In this document: positions 54,198-62,365 of the stretch, piece by piece | Numbering within the stretch: position 1 is the first letter of the stretch | Layout of the letters: every line of letters starts with the position of its first letter | Assembly: GCA_963784175.1 (NCBI GenBank) | Contig: CAWAQJ010000014.1 | Span: 496,001 to 560,000 of the forward strand | DNA length: 64,000 bases | Direction: 5' to 3' | Origin: JAIBJN01 sp963784175 | GTDB lineage: Bacteria > Actinomycetota > Thermoleophilia > Gaiellales > Gaiellaceae | Notes under the pieces: generated by a model | Database searches by the model: none | What the model was told of the DNA's origin: nothing | What the model saw: only the letters and a program-made list of their open reading frames with translations | Program-made: the position numbers and the translations under genes

Positions 54198-55754
54198 CTA
54201 CCCGCCGCCCTCCGGGCAACCGGACGCTTCGGGGAGCGCCGAAACGCCGAGGACGAATGTCGTGGCGCTGCGCGCGACGACGCTCGTCATCCCGTCTGGA
54301 GCCTCCTCGACGCAGACGTCACCCTGGAGCACGCGCCACGTCGGCGTCCAGCGGACGGCGAGGCGATGCGTCCCAGCCTCCGTGAGCTCGCCGGCGACGC
54401 GATCGTGCTCGAGCGCGGTCACCTGCGGGGTCCCGGGGCCGGTGAGGACCGGGCTCGCATCGGGCACCTCGTAGACGGTCACCGGGCCCGCGCGGGCGAC
54501 CTCGATGAGACCCGCGCGACCGGAGCGGACGAGGTCGGCCTCCCGGCCCTCGCCCACGCGCCCGAGCTGCGTGTCGGGGAGCAGGACGAAGCGCACACCG
54601 AGGTTGTGCAGCCAGCGGATGTAGGCGGCCGGGTCGAGGGTGTCCTCGTAGAAGAGCGGGTTCTCGGCGATGTCGAGCTGCCGGTACCAGCCGCGCGCGA
54701 GTGGAAAGCCCGCGCGCGGCACCCAGTAGGCCTCCCAGTGGTCTCCGGTCGGGACGACCTCGACCCGCTCTCCCGGCGCGGCCTGCTCGGCCAGGAAGGC
54801 GAGCGCCGGCGCCCAGAAGGAGGCCTCCGCGGAGCGCGTGTCGCCGCGGTGGACCGCCGCTCCGGCGTAGGGCAGAAGCGTGTAGACGAGCGCGGCGGTG
54901 ATCGCGACGCCTGAGAGCCAGCGGGGCCGGAACGAGGCGATTGCCGCCGCCAGCAGCGCGAGCGGGAGCACGATCCCCCGGAGCCGGGTCACGTTCTCGC
55001 CGATCGGCGACGGCACGAGATACGCGGCCGCTGCGCCGAGCGCCCACAGCCCGAAGACGAATGCAAGGAACCGGCCACGCTCGCCGCGCAGGGCGAGAGC
55101 GGCGCAGACGGCGCAGAGCGCGATCACCCCCAGCACCTCCGAGAGGCGGAAGAACGGGTACTCGGCCTCGTACCGGTAGACGAGGAGCAGCGCTCCCTGG
55201 AGCAGCCCGACCGCGAGCAGCGCCGCGCCCATCGCGACGGCGCGGCGGTCGAGGCGGCGCCCGCCCGCGAGGAACGCGGCCACACAGGCCAGGCAGAGAT
55301 AGAGGAAGGCGAGCGGCGAAAGCCCGGCGGTCACGACGGCGAGCACGACGGCCACCCATGTCCGGCCGAGCTGGAGCGCCTTGAGCGCCCCAAGGGCGAC
55401 GGCGAGGCCGGCCGCGTACGGGTACGTACCCGTGAAGAGCGGCCCGCACGCCACGACGGCGAACACGCGCGAGGGCCAGCGCGCGCGGTCGCCCCACTCC
55501 CGCTCGGCGAGCGAGGCGAAGAGCGCGGCGGCCGCCACGACGGAGACCAGAGCGACGACGTCATTGCCGACCAGCGCGGCCGGGAAGTAGTAGAGGAGGC
55601 TGTAGGCGAGGAGCGGATAGTGGCCCGCGTACCAGTACGTGTCCCAGACGAGGACGCCGTTCTCGACGAGCTCCGTTCGGTACAGGTGGGCCGGAAGATC
55701 GCCGGGCGGCGGGCCGAACAGGACGAGCGCGAGCCCGACGACAAGGGCGATCAC
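54198..55754 (-). CDS. Polytopic membrane protein, GT-C / PTPS-related-like
   Basis: 518 residues with about ten membrane helices and a C-terminal soluble region (DTQLGRVGEG ... PGTPQVTALEHDR). The acidic loop GDLPAHLYRTELVENG after the first helix and the WYAGHYPLL segment recall GT-C-type glycosyltransferases or the PTPS-related membrane family. I chose the GTG at 55754, preceded by GGTAGGGG with 8 bases of spacing; an ATG at 55805 would overlap the divergent gene's start codon. Function unknown. Confidence 0.68.
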   Translation of the reverse strand: MIALVVGLALVLFGPPPGDLPAHLYRTELVENGVLVWDTYWYAGHYPLLAYSLLYYFPAALVGNDVVALVSVVAAAALFASLAEREWGDRARWPSRVFAVVACGPLFTGTYPYAAGLAVALGALKALQLGRTWVAVVLAVVTAGLSPLAFLYLCLACVAAFLAGGRRLDRRAVAMGAALLAVGLLQGALLLVYRYEAEYPFFRLSEVLGVIALCAVCAALALRGERGRFLAFVFGLWALGAAAAYLVPSPIGENVTRLRGIVLPLALLAAAIASFRPRWLSGVAITAALVYTLLPYAGAAVHRGDTRSAEASFWAPALAFLAEQAAPGERVEVVPTGDHWEAYWVPRAGFPLARGWYRQLDIAENPLFYEDTLDPAAYIRWLHNLGVRFVLLPDTQLGRVGEGREADLVRSGRAGLIEVARAGPVTVYEVPDASPVLTGPGTPQVTALEHDRVAGELTEAGTHRLAVRWTPTWRVLQGDVCVEEAPDGMTSVVARSATTFVLGVSALPEASGCPEGGG

Positions 55755-55790
55755 GCTCGCGACCCCTACCTCTCTGCCCGCGAGCGTGCC

Positions 55791-55796
55791 TAGAGT
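55791..55796 (+). promoter_or_regulatory. -10 box for a leaderless transcript
   Basis: TAGAGT ends 7 bases before the ATG at 55804 with no ribosome-binding site in between: the pattern expected for a leaderless mRNA. Confidence 0.5.
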
Positions 55797-55803
55797 TCCC
55801 GGC

Positions 55804-57396
55804 ATGGCCCGGACGGCAGTGGTCGCTCTCGCGTTCCTCGCGCTCATGGCCGGCCCGGCGCAGGCTACGACGTTCCAGGTAGTGGTGGTGCCGGGCTTGA
55901 CGCTCGACGACCTGGAAGATTTGGCCGACCGCGGCGCGGTCGGGCTGCTCAACCCGGGGGCCGGCCCGGAGACGAGCCGCGCCCTCGCGATGCGGGCACT
56001 CGTCACCGGTGAGGTCCGCAATTCGCTCCGGGAGGAGGATGCCTCCGGCGGCGGCCTGAGGCTGGTCTTCCAGGTGGAGGAAGCGCAGCTCGGGAGCGTG
56101 GACGGCAACGTCGTCTACGTCGGGCTCCCCGAGGGCGGACGGCAGCCGAACGACAAGCGGTACCCGATCCTCGTCGTCGGCCCCGGCTTCGCGGGCTTGC
56201 TGACGTCGGACTCGACGCGGATCCCGGGCCTCGTCTCCATCGCCGACGTGGCGCCGACCGCGCGCGGTGAGGACGATGGGCTCGACTCCCAGTCGGCTCA
56301 GGACACGGTCTCCAAGCTCCGCGAGCTCGACGACCGCATCGACGAGAACAACGGCGTTCGCCTGCCGGCGACGATCCTCGTCTGCGCGCTCGTCCTCGGC
56401 CTGGCCCTGTTCTCGCCCGCGGCCGCGGTCCCCGGACTCGCGGCGGCGCTCCTGACGAACCTCGTGCTCGGGCTCGCGAGCATCTCCGAGTTCTGGACGG
56501 TGATGGCGATCTTCGCGGTCGCGGTGCTGCTGGGCGGCCCGCTTTTGGCCTCGCTCCTCCGCTCACCCGTCGCTCTCGGCAGCCTCCTCGTCGCCGTCCT
56601 CGCCGCCTACCTGCTCGTGCTGGGCATCGACGGCCCATCCGCCGCTCTCTCGCCCTTCGGGCCGACGCAGAACTCCCGCTACTTCGGACTCTCCAACCTC
56701 CTCGAGACGATGCTCCTCGTGCCGGCCCTCGGCGGCGCCGCCCTGCTCTTCCGCCGGTTCGGCTGGATCGCGTTCGTCGGCACCGCGCTCCTTGCGTTCG
56801 CCACGGTGGCCGGGAACCGCTTCGGCGCCGACGGCGGCGGGGCGATCGTGCTCGCCGGTGGATTCGCGGTGCTGGCCGTCCTGCTCTCGGGAGGCGGCCG
56901 GCGGGCGCTCGCGATCGCCGTCGGCGTGTCGTTCGTGCTCGCGCTCGGGCTCGTCGCCCTGGATGCTGCGACAGGCGGCTCGAGCCATGTCACGAAGGCC
57001 CTCGACGACGGCCCCGTGGGCCTGGCGGAGGATCTCGGCGAGCGGGTCGAGCTCTCGTGGGAGCGCGCGACGAGGGACTGGTACATCGCCCTCTCGGTCG
57101 TCCTGATGCTGGCGGTCTTCGCCTTCCTCGTCGTGAGAACCCTGCGCCGCCCGGGCTCGCTCGGCGACTCGGCCGTCGCGCTCGCGCTGGCTTCGGCGAT
57201 CGCCGTCTCGCTCGTCGTGAACGACTCGCCGACCGACGTGCTCCTCGTCGGGCTCACGAGTTATGTGGCCGCCGACGTGGGTATGCTTCTCGCGCGATGG
57301 CCCGCTACTTCGCGCTCCTTGTCGCCGTCCTTGCGCTCGCCGTTGTCGCGGGCTGCGGCGGCGGGGAGGAGTCGTCGCCGGCCCCCGAGACCGTAG
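55804..57396 (+). CDS. Membrane protein with alkaline-phosphatase-superfamily-like outer domain
   Basis: 530 residues. Signal peptide (TAVVALAFLALMAGPAQA), an outer domain of ~170 residues beginning FQVVVVPGLTLDDLEDL and containing LVVGPGF and SIADVAPT, similar to parts of alkaline-phosphatase-superfamily proteins but without a visible catalytic Ser/Thr motif; then about ten membrane helices. The last ~30 residues (RSLSPSLRSPLSRAAAAG) overlap the cytochrome gene by 100 bases and look like non-coding filler, so a late frameshift near 57290 is possible. Confidence 0.7.
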   Translation: MARTAVVALAFLALMAGPAQATTFQVVVVPGLTLDDLEDLADRGAVGLLNPGAGPETSRALAMRALVTGEVRNSLREEDASGGGLRLVFQVEEAQLGSVDGNVVYVGLPEGGRQPNDKRYPILVVGPGFAGLLTSDSTRIPGLVSIADVAPTARGEDDGLDSQSAQDTVSKLRELDDRIDENNGVRLPATILVCALVLGLALFSPAAAVPGLAAALLTNLVLGLASISEFWTVMAIFAVAVLLGGPLLASLLRSPVALGSLLVAVLAAYLLVLGIDGPSAALSPFGPTQNSRYFGLSNLLETMLLVPALGGAALLFRRFGWIAFVGTALLAFATVAGNRFGADGGGAIVLAGGFAVLAVLLSGGGRRALAIAVGVSFVLALGLVALDAATGGSSHVTKALDDGPVGLAEDLGERVELSWERATRDWYIALSVVLMLAVFAFLVVRTLRRPGSLGDSAVALALASAIAVSLVVNDSPTDVLLVGLTSYVAADVGMLLARWPATSRSLSPSLRSPLSRAAAAGRSRRRPPRP

Positions 57397-57695
57397 AGGG
57401 CACCCTCCCGACCGAGAGCGGAGGCGGCGGAGGGGGCGGAGGCGGCGGCGGTGAGGGCGACGCCGCTGCCGGCAAGGAGGTCTTCGCGTCGGGCGGCTGC
57501 GGAAGCTGCCACACCTTCAGCGACGCCGGCACTTCCGGAAGCGTCGGCCCGAACCTCGACGACTCGACCGTCGACTTCGCAGCCGCCGAAGAGCAGATCA
57601 GGGCCGGGGGCGGCGGCATGCCGGCGTTCGAAGGCCAGCTGAGCGACGAGGAGATCGCCAACGTGGCCGCCTACGTCGTCGAGACCCGCGGCTGA
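57297..57695 (+). CDS. Cytochrome c lipoprotein
   Basis: 132 residues. Lipoprotein signal with VVAGC, a Ser/Pro/Glu linker that includes an 11-Gly run, then a class-I cytochrome c domain: heme motif CGSCH and axial Met in GGMPAF. It would be anchored outside the membrane as a one-electron carrier. Starts inside the previous gene. TATGCT (57282-57287) lies 9 bases upstream. Confidence 0.88.
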   Translation: MARYFALLVAVLALAVVAGCGGGEESSPAPETVEGTLPTESGGGGGGGGGGGEGDAAAGKEVFASGGCGSCHTFSDAGTSGSVGPNLDDSTVDFAAAEEQIRAGGGGMPAFEGQLSDEEIANVAAYVVETRG

Positions 57696-57696
57696 T

Positions 57697-58527
57697 CTGA
57701 ACCTCCCGACGGGGTTTCCGCGCGAGGTCGACGTCCTTGCGTGCGATCTCGACCGGACGCTCCTCTGGACGGACGGAGAGCTGCGCCCACGGACTCGTAC
57801 CGCGATCCACGCCGCGCGGGACGCGGGCATCCACGTCGTCATCGCCACCGGCCGCATGTTCCGCAGCGTGAAGCCGTATCTCGAGGCGGCCGGGATCGAC
57901 GATCCCGTCATCTGCTACCAGGGCGCGGTCGTCGCCGACCCCACGACGGGCCGCTTCCTCCGCCACGAGCCGATCCCCGTCGAGCTGGGGCGCGAGACGA
58001 TTGCCGCGATCCGGGAGGAGGGCTTCCACGTCAACTGCTACGTGAACGACGAGCTGTACGTCGACCGCGTGACGCCCGAGGCCGAGCGCTACGCCTCGTT
58101 CCAGCACCTCCCCATCCACGAGGTCGGCGATCTCGAGGCCTGGCTGTCGGAGCCTCCGACGAAGCTCGTCGCCATCGGCGACCCCGACGAGCTGGAAGGC
58201 CTCGAGGCGCGCATGAAGAAGCGCTTCCCCGGTCGCCTCTACATCTCCAAGTCCCTGCCGTTCTTCCTCGAGTTCGCGAGCACCGAGGTGACAAAGGGCT
58301 CGGGCCTGACGTTCCTGGCCGAGCACCTCGGTTTCTCGCGCGAGCGCACGGTGGCCTTCGGCGACGGCGAGAACGACGTGGAACTCCTGGAGTGGCCCGT
58401 CTTCGGCGTGGCCGTCGCAAACGCCCACCCTCGCGTGCTCGAGATCGCAGACTGGGTCTGTCCGTCGGCCGAAGAGGAAGGGGTCGCGCAGGTGATCGAG
58501 GCGCTCCTTGAACGCCTTTCGGCGTGA
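57697..58527 (+). CDS. HAD-superfamily phosphatase (Cof type), non-canonical start
   Basis: 276 residues if it starts at CTG 57697, two bases after the cytochrome stop. Motif I DLDRT (nucleophile Asp) in VLACDLDRTLLW lies at 57742-57774, upstream of the first in-frame ATG (57856), so the ATG cannot be the true start. Motif II is IATGRMFRS, motif III Lys and motif IV GDGENDVELLE are also there. The frame from an upstream stop to the motif has no ATG, GTG or TTG, so either CTG is used or an indel hides the start. Substrate: sugar phosphates or nucleotides by family. Confidence 0.82.
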   Translation: MNLPTGFPREVDVLACDLDRTLLWTDGELRPRTRTAIHAARDAGIHVVIATGRMFRSVKPYLEAAGIDDPVICYQGAVVADPTTGRFLRHEPIPVELGRETIAAIREEGFHVNCYVNDELYVDRVTPEAERYASFQHLPIHEVGDLEAWLSEPPTKLVAIGDPDELEGLEARMKKRFPGRLYISKSLPFFLEFASTEVTKGSGLTFLAEHLGFSRERTVAFGDGENDVELLEWPVFGVAVANAHPRVLEIADWVCPSAEEEGVAQVIEALLERLSA

Positions 58528-58576
58528 ACGCCTCGTCGCCCGGGGGCAAGGTCTTCGCGCCGAGAGGTGTTCTTCT

Positions 58577-58582
58577 TAGACT
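58577..58582 (+). promoter_or_regulatory. -10 box for leaderless serS transcript
   Basis: TAGACT ends 7 bases before the serS ATG; no ribosome-binding site is present, as in a leaderless mRNA. Confidence 0.55.
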
Positions 58583-58589
58583 CTCGTCC

Positions 58590-59813
58590 ATGATCGACAT
58601 CAAGGCCGCAAGAAACGACGTCGAGGCGTATCGGGCCGCCCTCGCACGCAAGGGCGCCGCGGAGGACTTCGACGCCTTGATGGAGGCGGACAGGGACTGG
58701 CTCGCGCTCGTGCCGCAGGCGGACGAGCTACGCGCGAAGACGAAGCTCAAGGGCAAGCCGACCCCCGAGCAGATCGAGGAGCTGAAGGGCGTGAAGGCCG
58801 AGCTGCAGCGGGTCGAGCAGGAGCTCGCCGCCGCGGAGAGCAGACGCTCGGAGCTGCTCGACCGCGTCCCGGCTCCGCCCGACGCAAGCGCCCCGGACGG
58901 GTTCACGGACGACGACGCCGTCGAGCTTCGCCGCGTCGGCGAGCAGCCGTCGTTCTCCTTCGAGCCGCGCGACCACCTGGAGCTCGCCCGCATCGACACG
59001 GAGCGCGGCGCCAAGGTTTCGGGCTCGCGCTTCGTCTACCGCGTCGGCGCCGCCGCCCAGCTCGAGCTCGCCCTCTACCGCTTCGCGCTCGACCGGCTCA
59101 ACGCCAAGGGCTTCGCCACCGTCCTCCCGCCCGTGCTCGTGCGCGAGGACGCCATGTACGGCACGGGCTTCCTCCCGACGGACGAGGTCAACCTCTACCG
59201 CGTCGAACGCGACGAGCTGTACCTCACAGGCACGTCCGAGGTGGCCCTGGCAGCCATGCACGCCGGCGAGGTGTTGGACGCCGACGCGCTCCCGCTTCAG
59301 TACGCGGGCTACTCGACGTGCTTCCGCCGCGAGGCCGGCGCCGCCGGGAAGGACACGCGCGGCATGTTCCGCGTCCATCAGTTCGACAAGGTCGAGATGT
59401 TCGTCTTCACGCTTCCGGAGAGCTCGGGCGACATGCATGACTTCCTGCTCGCCACCGAGGAGGAGCTCGTCGCGGAGCTCGGCCTCCCCTACCGCGTCGT
59501 CAACATCGCCGCCGGCGACCTCGGCGCCTCCGCCTCGAAGAAGTACGACATCGAAGCCTGGTTCCCCGGGCAGGCCCGCTACCGCGAGATCACCTCGACC
59601 TCGAACACGACTGACTACCAGTCGCGGCGCCTGGACATTCGCGTCCGCGGCGAGCAGGGCCTCGAGTTCGTGCACACGCTCAACGGAACGGCCGTGACCG
59701 CGCGGGCCATGATCGCCGTGCTGGAGAACTTCCAGGACGAGGGCGGCGCCGTCGCGGTACCAGAAGTTCTGACGGAGTTCGGCGCCCCGGCCCGCATCGA
59801 GCCCGGGGACTGA
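58590..59813 (+). CDS. serS: Seryl-tRNA synthetase
   Basis: 407 residues. N-terminal coiled-coil tRNA-binding arm (about 30-100), then the class-II catalytic domain: motif 2 in CFRREAGAAGKDTRGMFRVHQFDKVE and motif 3 in TLNGTAVTARAMIAVLENFQ. Attaches Ser to tRNA-Ser (and Sec). The start ATG 58590 is set by the conserved MIDIKAARND. A tRNA-Ser gene begins 20 bases after the stop. Confidence 0.97.
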   Translation: MIDIKAARNDVEAYRAALARKGAAEDFDALMEADRDWLALVPQADELRAKTKLKGKPTPEQIEELKGVKAELQRVEQELAAAESRRSELLDRVPAPPDASAPDGFTDDDAVELRRVGEQPSFSFEPRDHLELARIDTERGAKVSGSRFVYRVGAAAQLELALYRFALDRLNAKGFATVLPPVLVREDAMYGTGFLPTDEVNLYRVERDELYLTGTSEVALAAMHAGEVLDADALPLQYAGYSTCFRREAGAAGKDTRGMFRVHQFDKVEMFVFTLPESSGDMHDFLLATEEELVAELGLPYRVVNIAAGDLGASASKKYDIEAWFPGQARYREITSTSNTTDYQSRRLDIRVRGEQGLEFVHTLNGTAVTARAMIAVLENFQDEGGAVAVPEVLTEFGAPARIEPGD

Positions 59814-59819
59814 CCGGGC

Positions 59820-59825
59820 TACACT
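59820..59825 (+). promoter_or_regulatory. Probable -10 box of tRNA-Ser
   Basis: TACACT ends 8 bases before the tRNA-Ser 5' end and equals the box before tRNA-Ala (42117-42122, minus strand). No clear -35. Confidence 0.4.
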
Positions 59826-59833
59826 CCGCGGCG

Positions 59834-59923
59834 GGCGGGGTGCCCGAGCGGTCGAAAGGGGCGGTCTTGAAAATCGCTAGGCGCTGATGAGGCGTCTCGT
59901 GGGTTCGAATCCCACCCCCGCCG
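59834..59923 (+). tRNA. tRNA-Ser (anticodon TGA)
   Basis: 90 nt including the long class-II variable arm (CTAGGCGCTGATGAGGCGTCTC). Acceptor GGCGGGG pairs with CCCCGCC, discriminator G73. Anticodon stem GCGGT/ATCGC encloses CTTGAAA with anticodon TGA (UCA codons). T-arm GTGGGTTCGAATCCCAC. CCA is not encoded. Directly downstream of serS. Confidence 0.97.
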
Positions 59924-60032
59924 TTGGCGAAGCGGAATCGCGCTTGTCTAGAGGTCTCGTCGGCATGATCGATGAGATCGGTGCTGCGGTCCGGTCACAA
60001 ACAGAAAGACCGCCACAAGAAAAGGACAAACC

Positions 60033-60653
60033 ATGAAGCTGACGACCATCACGCATGTCACCATCGATGGAGTGATGCAGGGCCTCGGCGGGTCGGATGA
60101 GGACCGCAGGGGCGGATTCGAGCGCGGCGGATGGGCCTTGCCGCTCTTCGACGACGAGGGAGGGGCGTTCGTCGGCGAGGTCTTCCAGCGCGCCGATGCG
60201 TTCCTGTTCGGCCGGCGGACGTACGAGATCTTCGCCGCCTCTTGGGGAACCGGCTCCTGGGGTGCAAATCAGGGCGACAACCCGATCTCGGTGGCGTTGA
60301 ACACGCGCCCCAAGTACGTGGCCTCGACCACGCTCACCGACCCGCAATGGGCGGACACGACCGTACTCTCCGGAGACGTCGCGGGCGCGGTCGGCGAGTT
60401 GAAAGCCAAGCCGGGAGGCGAGCTGCAGGTGCACGGCAGCGGCGACCTGGTCCGCTGGCTCGTCGACAACGACCTCGTCGACGAATTCACGCTGCTCACC
60501 TACCCGTTGGTCGTCGGGCAAGGCACGCGGCTGTTCCCCGACACCGGCCCGGACATGGCACTCGAGCTGGTCGACTCGCGGGCCACCGCCAGCGGGGTGA
60601 CGATCCAGGTCTACCGGCCCGCCGGGCGCCCGCAATACGCAACGTCCGATTGA
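60033..60653 (+). CDS. Dihydrofolate-reductase-family protein (RibD C-terminal type)
   Basis: 206 residues. HVTIDGVMQGLGG at the N-terminus, FLFGRRTYEIFA, VHGSGDLVRWLV and LVDEFTLLTYPLVVGQGTRLF at the C-terminus. Same family as 14007-14615 but clearly a different subgroup. AAAAGGAC precedes the ATG. It is followed after 9 bases by an enolase-superfamily gene, probably in one operon. Likely an NADPH-dependent reductase of unknown substrate. Confidence 0.88.
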   Translation: MKLTTITHVTIDGVMQGLGGSDEDRRGGFERGGWALPLFDDEGGAFVGEVFQRADAFLFGRRTYEIFAASWGTGSWGANQGDNPISVALNTRPKYVASTTLTDPQWADTTVLSGDVAGAVGELKAKPGGELQVHGSGDLVRWLVDNDLVDEFTLLTYPLVVGQGTRLFPDTGPDMALELVDSRATASGVTIQVYRPAGRPQYATSD

Positions 60654-60662
60654 AGGAGTGAC

Positions 60663-61736
60663 ATGAACGCGACGACGAACGGCGAATCGCTATGGCCTCG
60701 GCTCGCGGACCTGCCGCTCGTGATCGAGGCATGCGAGTACGACCGCCTGCACGCCGTCCTCACCCAGGAGTTCGAGCGCATCACCACCCACGTGCGGCTC
60801 GCCGGCGGGGGCACCGACGGCCTGGGTGAGGACGTCTCGATCTTCCGCGAGGACGGCACAGCGCTGCACGAGACCCGCCCCGTGCTGGGGCTCGAGGGCG
60901 AGTGGACGCTGGCCGGCTTCTGCGACCACCTGACCACGCTCGACCTGTGGCCGAAGCCGCCGGAGTGGGACGTGGCGCTGCGCTTGCGCAACTGGGCGTT
61001 CGAGTCGGCGGCGCTCGACCTCGCGCTGCGCCAGGCCGGCCGTTCGCTGCACGACGTGCTGGGGTTGGACCCGCAGCCGGTGCGCTTCGTCAACTCGCTC
61101 GGCCTCGGCAAGGAGCCTTCGATCGAGCCGGTGCGCCGGCGGCTCACCCGCTCCCCCGGCGTGCGCTTCAAGCTCGACGCGGAGGCGACGTGGGCGCCGG
61201 CGCTCGTGGACCAGGTCGCGGCGACCGGCGCCGTGGACACGATCGACTTCAAGGGCCACTACGGCTTCGAGGTCGAGGATCCGGAAGCCCTCGGTGCGCT
61301 GTACGACCAAGTGATTGCCGCGTTCCCGGACGCCTACCTGGAGGACCCGCACGACCTGCCCGAGATCGGGGAGCGGCTCGGCGATCACCTCGAACGCGTG
61401 TCCTACGACTCGCCGATCCGCAGCGCCGAGGACATCGGCGCCACGCCGCTGGCCGCGCGCGTCGTGAACGTCAAGCCGTCAAGGATCGGCAGCCTGCGCG
61501 CCCTGTTGGAGGTCTACGCGCGCTGCGCGCGCGAGCGGCGGCCGATGTACGGCGGCGGCATGGGCGAGCTCGGCGTGGGCCGCGGGCAGATCGAGCTGCT
61601 CGCCGCGCTGTTCCACGCCGACGCGCCCAACGATGTGGCGCCCAGCGCCTACAACGAGGACGACCCGGCGGACGACCTGCCGCCCAGCCCGCTGGCGCCG
61701 CGCCCTGCGGCGACCGGCTTCCGCTGGGCGGAGTAG
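60663..61736 (+). CDS. Enolase-superfamily protein (mandelate racemase/muconate lactonising-like)
   Basis: 357 residues. A capping N-terminal domain, then a barrel with candidate metal ligands: Asp in TIDFKGHYG, Glu in YLEDPHDLPEIG, Asp in VSYDSPIRSAEDIG, Lys in VVNVKPSRIGSL. The order of Asp, Glu, Asp, then Lys fits enolase-superfamily racemases or dehydratases. GAAGGAGTG lies before the ATG. Reaction unknown. Confidence 0.83.
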   Translation: MNATTNGESLWPRLADLPLVIEACEYDRLHAVLTQEFERITTHVRLAGGGTDGLGEDVSIFREDGTALHETRPVLGLEGEWTLAGFCDHLTTLDLWPKPPEWDVALRLRNWAFESAALDLALRQAGRSLHDVLGLDPQPVRFVNSLGLGKEPSIEPVRRRLTRSPGVRFKLDAEATWAPALVDQVAATGAVDTIDFKGHYGFEVEDPEALGALYDQVIAAFPDAYLEDPHDLPEIGERLGDHLERVSYDSPIRSAEDIGATPLAARVVNVKPSRIGSLRALLEVYARCARERRPMYGGGMGELGVGRGQIELLAALFHADAPNDVAPSAYNEDDPADDLPPSPLAPRPAATGFRWAE

Positions 61737-61742
61737 GCGAGT

Positions 61743-61748
61743 TACGCT
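61743..61748 (+). promoter_or_regulatory. -10 box for leaderless GAF-gene transcript
   Basis: TACGCT ends 6 bases before the ATG at 61755; no ribosome-binding site is present. Confidence 0.5.
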
Positions 61749-61754
61749 GGCGCA

Positions 61755-62303
61755 ATGCAGACCGGTGAGGTCGGAATCGAGATCACGCCGATCCTCGACG
61801 CCTCCTCGGTCGAGTCGAAGTTCGCCGCCCAGCTCGACGCGCTCCTGCGCCGAACCTGCCAGATCGCCCGCGCGCTGACCGGCGCCGAGCAGGCTGCCCT
61901 CAAGCTCTGGGTCGGCGAGGACCCGTCTCAGGCACGCAAGTACTTCAGCCTCAGCGAGAAATACGCCGCGTTCCGCGACTTCCGAATCGACCCGAAGGGC
62001 TTGGGCCTGCACGGGATGACGATCCCGCCCGGCGAAGTGGTCCGCCTGACCGAAGCCGAGGTGCTGGCGCATCCGCTCTACAACGGCTTCGGCCCGCTCG
62101 CGGACGACCACCCGCCGATGCGGGGATGGCTGGCCACGACCGTCTGCGGCGACGGCGGTCGAGCCTACGGCCTGCTGCAGCTGAGCGACAAGAGCGGTGG
62201 GCGCGACTTCGACGAAGCCGACGAGACGAACATCCACGAGCTTGCCGCTCTGATCGGCGAGACGCTCGACGCACTACGACTGGCCGCGCAGCAGCCGACC
62301 TAG
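61755..62303 (+). CDS. GAF-domain protein
   Basis: 182 residues, one GAF domain: ITPILDASSVESKF helix, a central sheet with LKLWVGE, and SDKSGGRDFDEADETNIHELAALIGETLDALR as the C-terminal helix typical of GAF modules in sensor proteins. No output domain, so it may bind a small molecule or act as a subunit. A terminator hairpin follows. Confidence 0.85.
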   Translation: MQTGEVGIEITPILDASSVESKFAAQLDALLRRTCQIARALTGAEQAALKLWVGEDPSQARKYFSLSEKYAAFRDFRIDPKGLGLHGMTIPPGEVVRLTEAEVLAHPLYNGFGPLADDHPPMRGWLATTVCGDGGRAYGLLQLSDKSGGRDFDEADETNIHELAALIGETLDALRLAAQQPT

Positions 62304-62306
62304 TCG

Positions 62307-62348
62307 GTACGCCGCGCGGGCCTCGGACTGAGGCCCCGCGCGAGGTAC
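62307..62348. terminator. Extended hairpin between GAF and hydrolase genes
   Basis: GCGCGGGCCTC (62314-62324) pairs with GAGGCCCCGCGC (62330-62341) with one bulged C, extended by GTAC at 62307-62310 with GTAC at 62345-62348. It lies between convergent genes and could end both. Confidence 0.65.
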
Positions 62349-62365
62349 GTCCTAGTTGGATTGGG

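Noticed and set aside
57417..57453. GGC/GGG-rich run as a possible repeat element or CRISPR-like array
   Set aside because: It is in frame as a Gly linker of the cytochrome lipoprotein; no array, and no CRISPR was found in the window.
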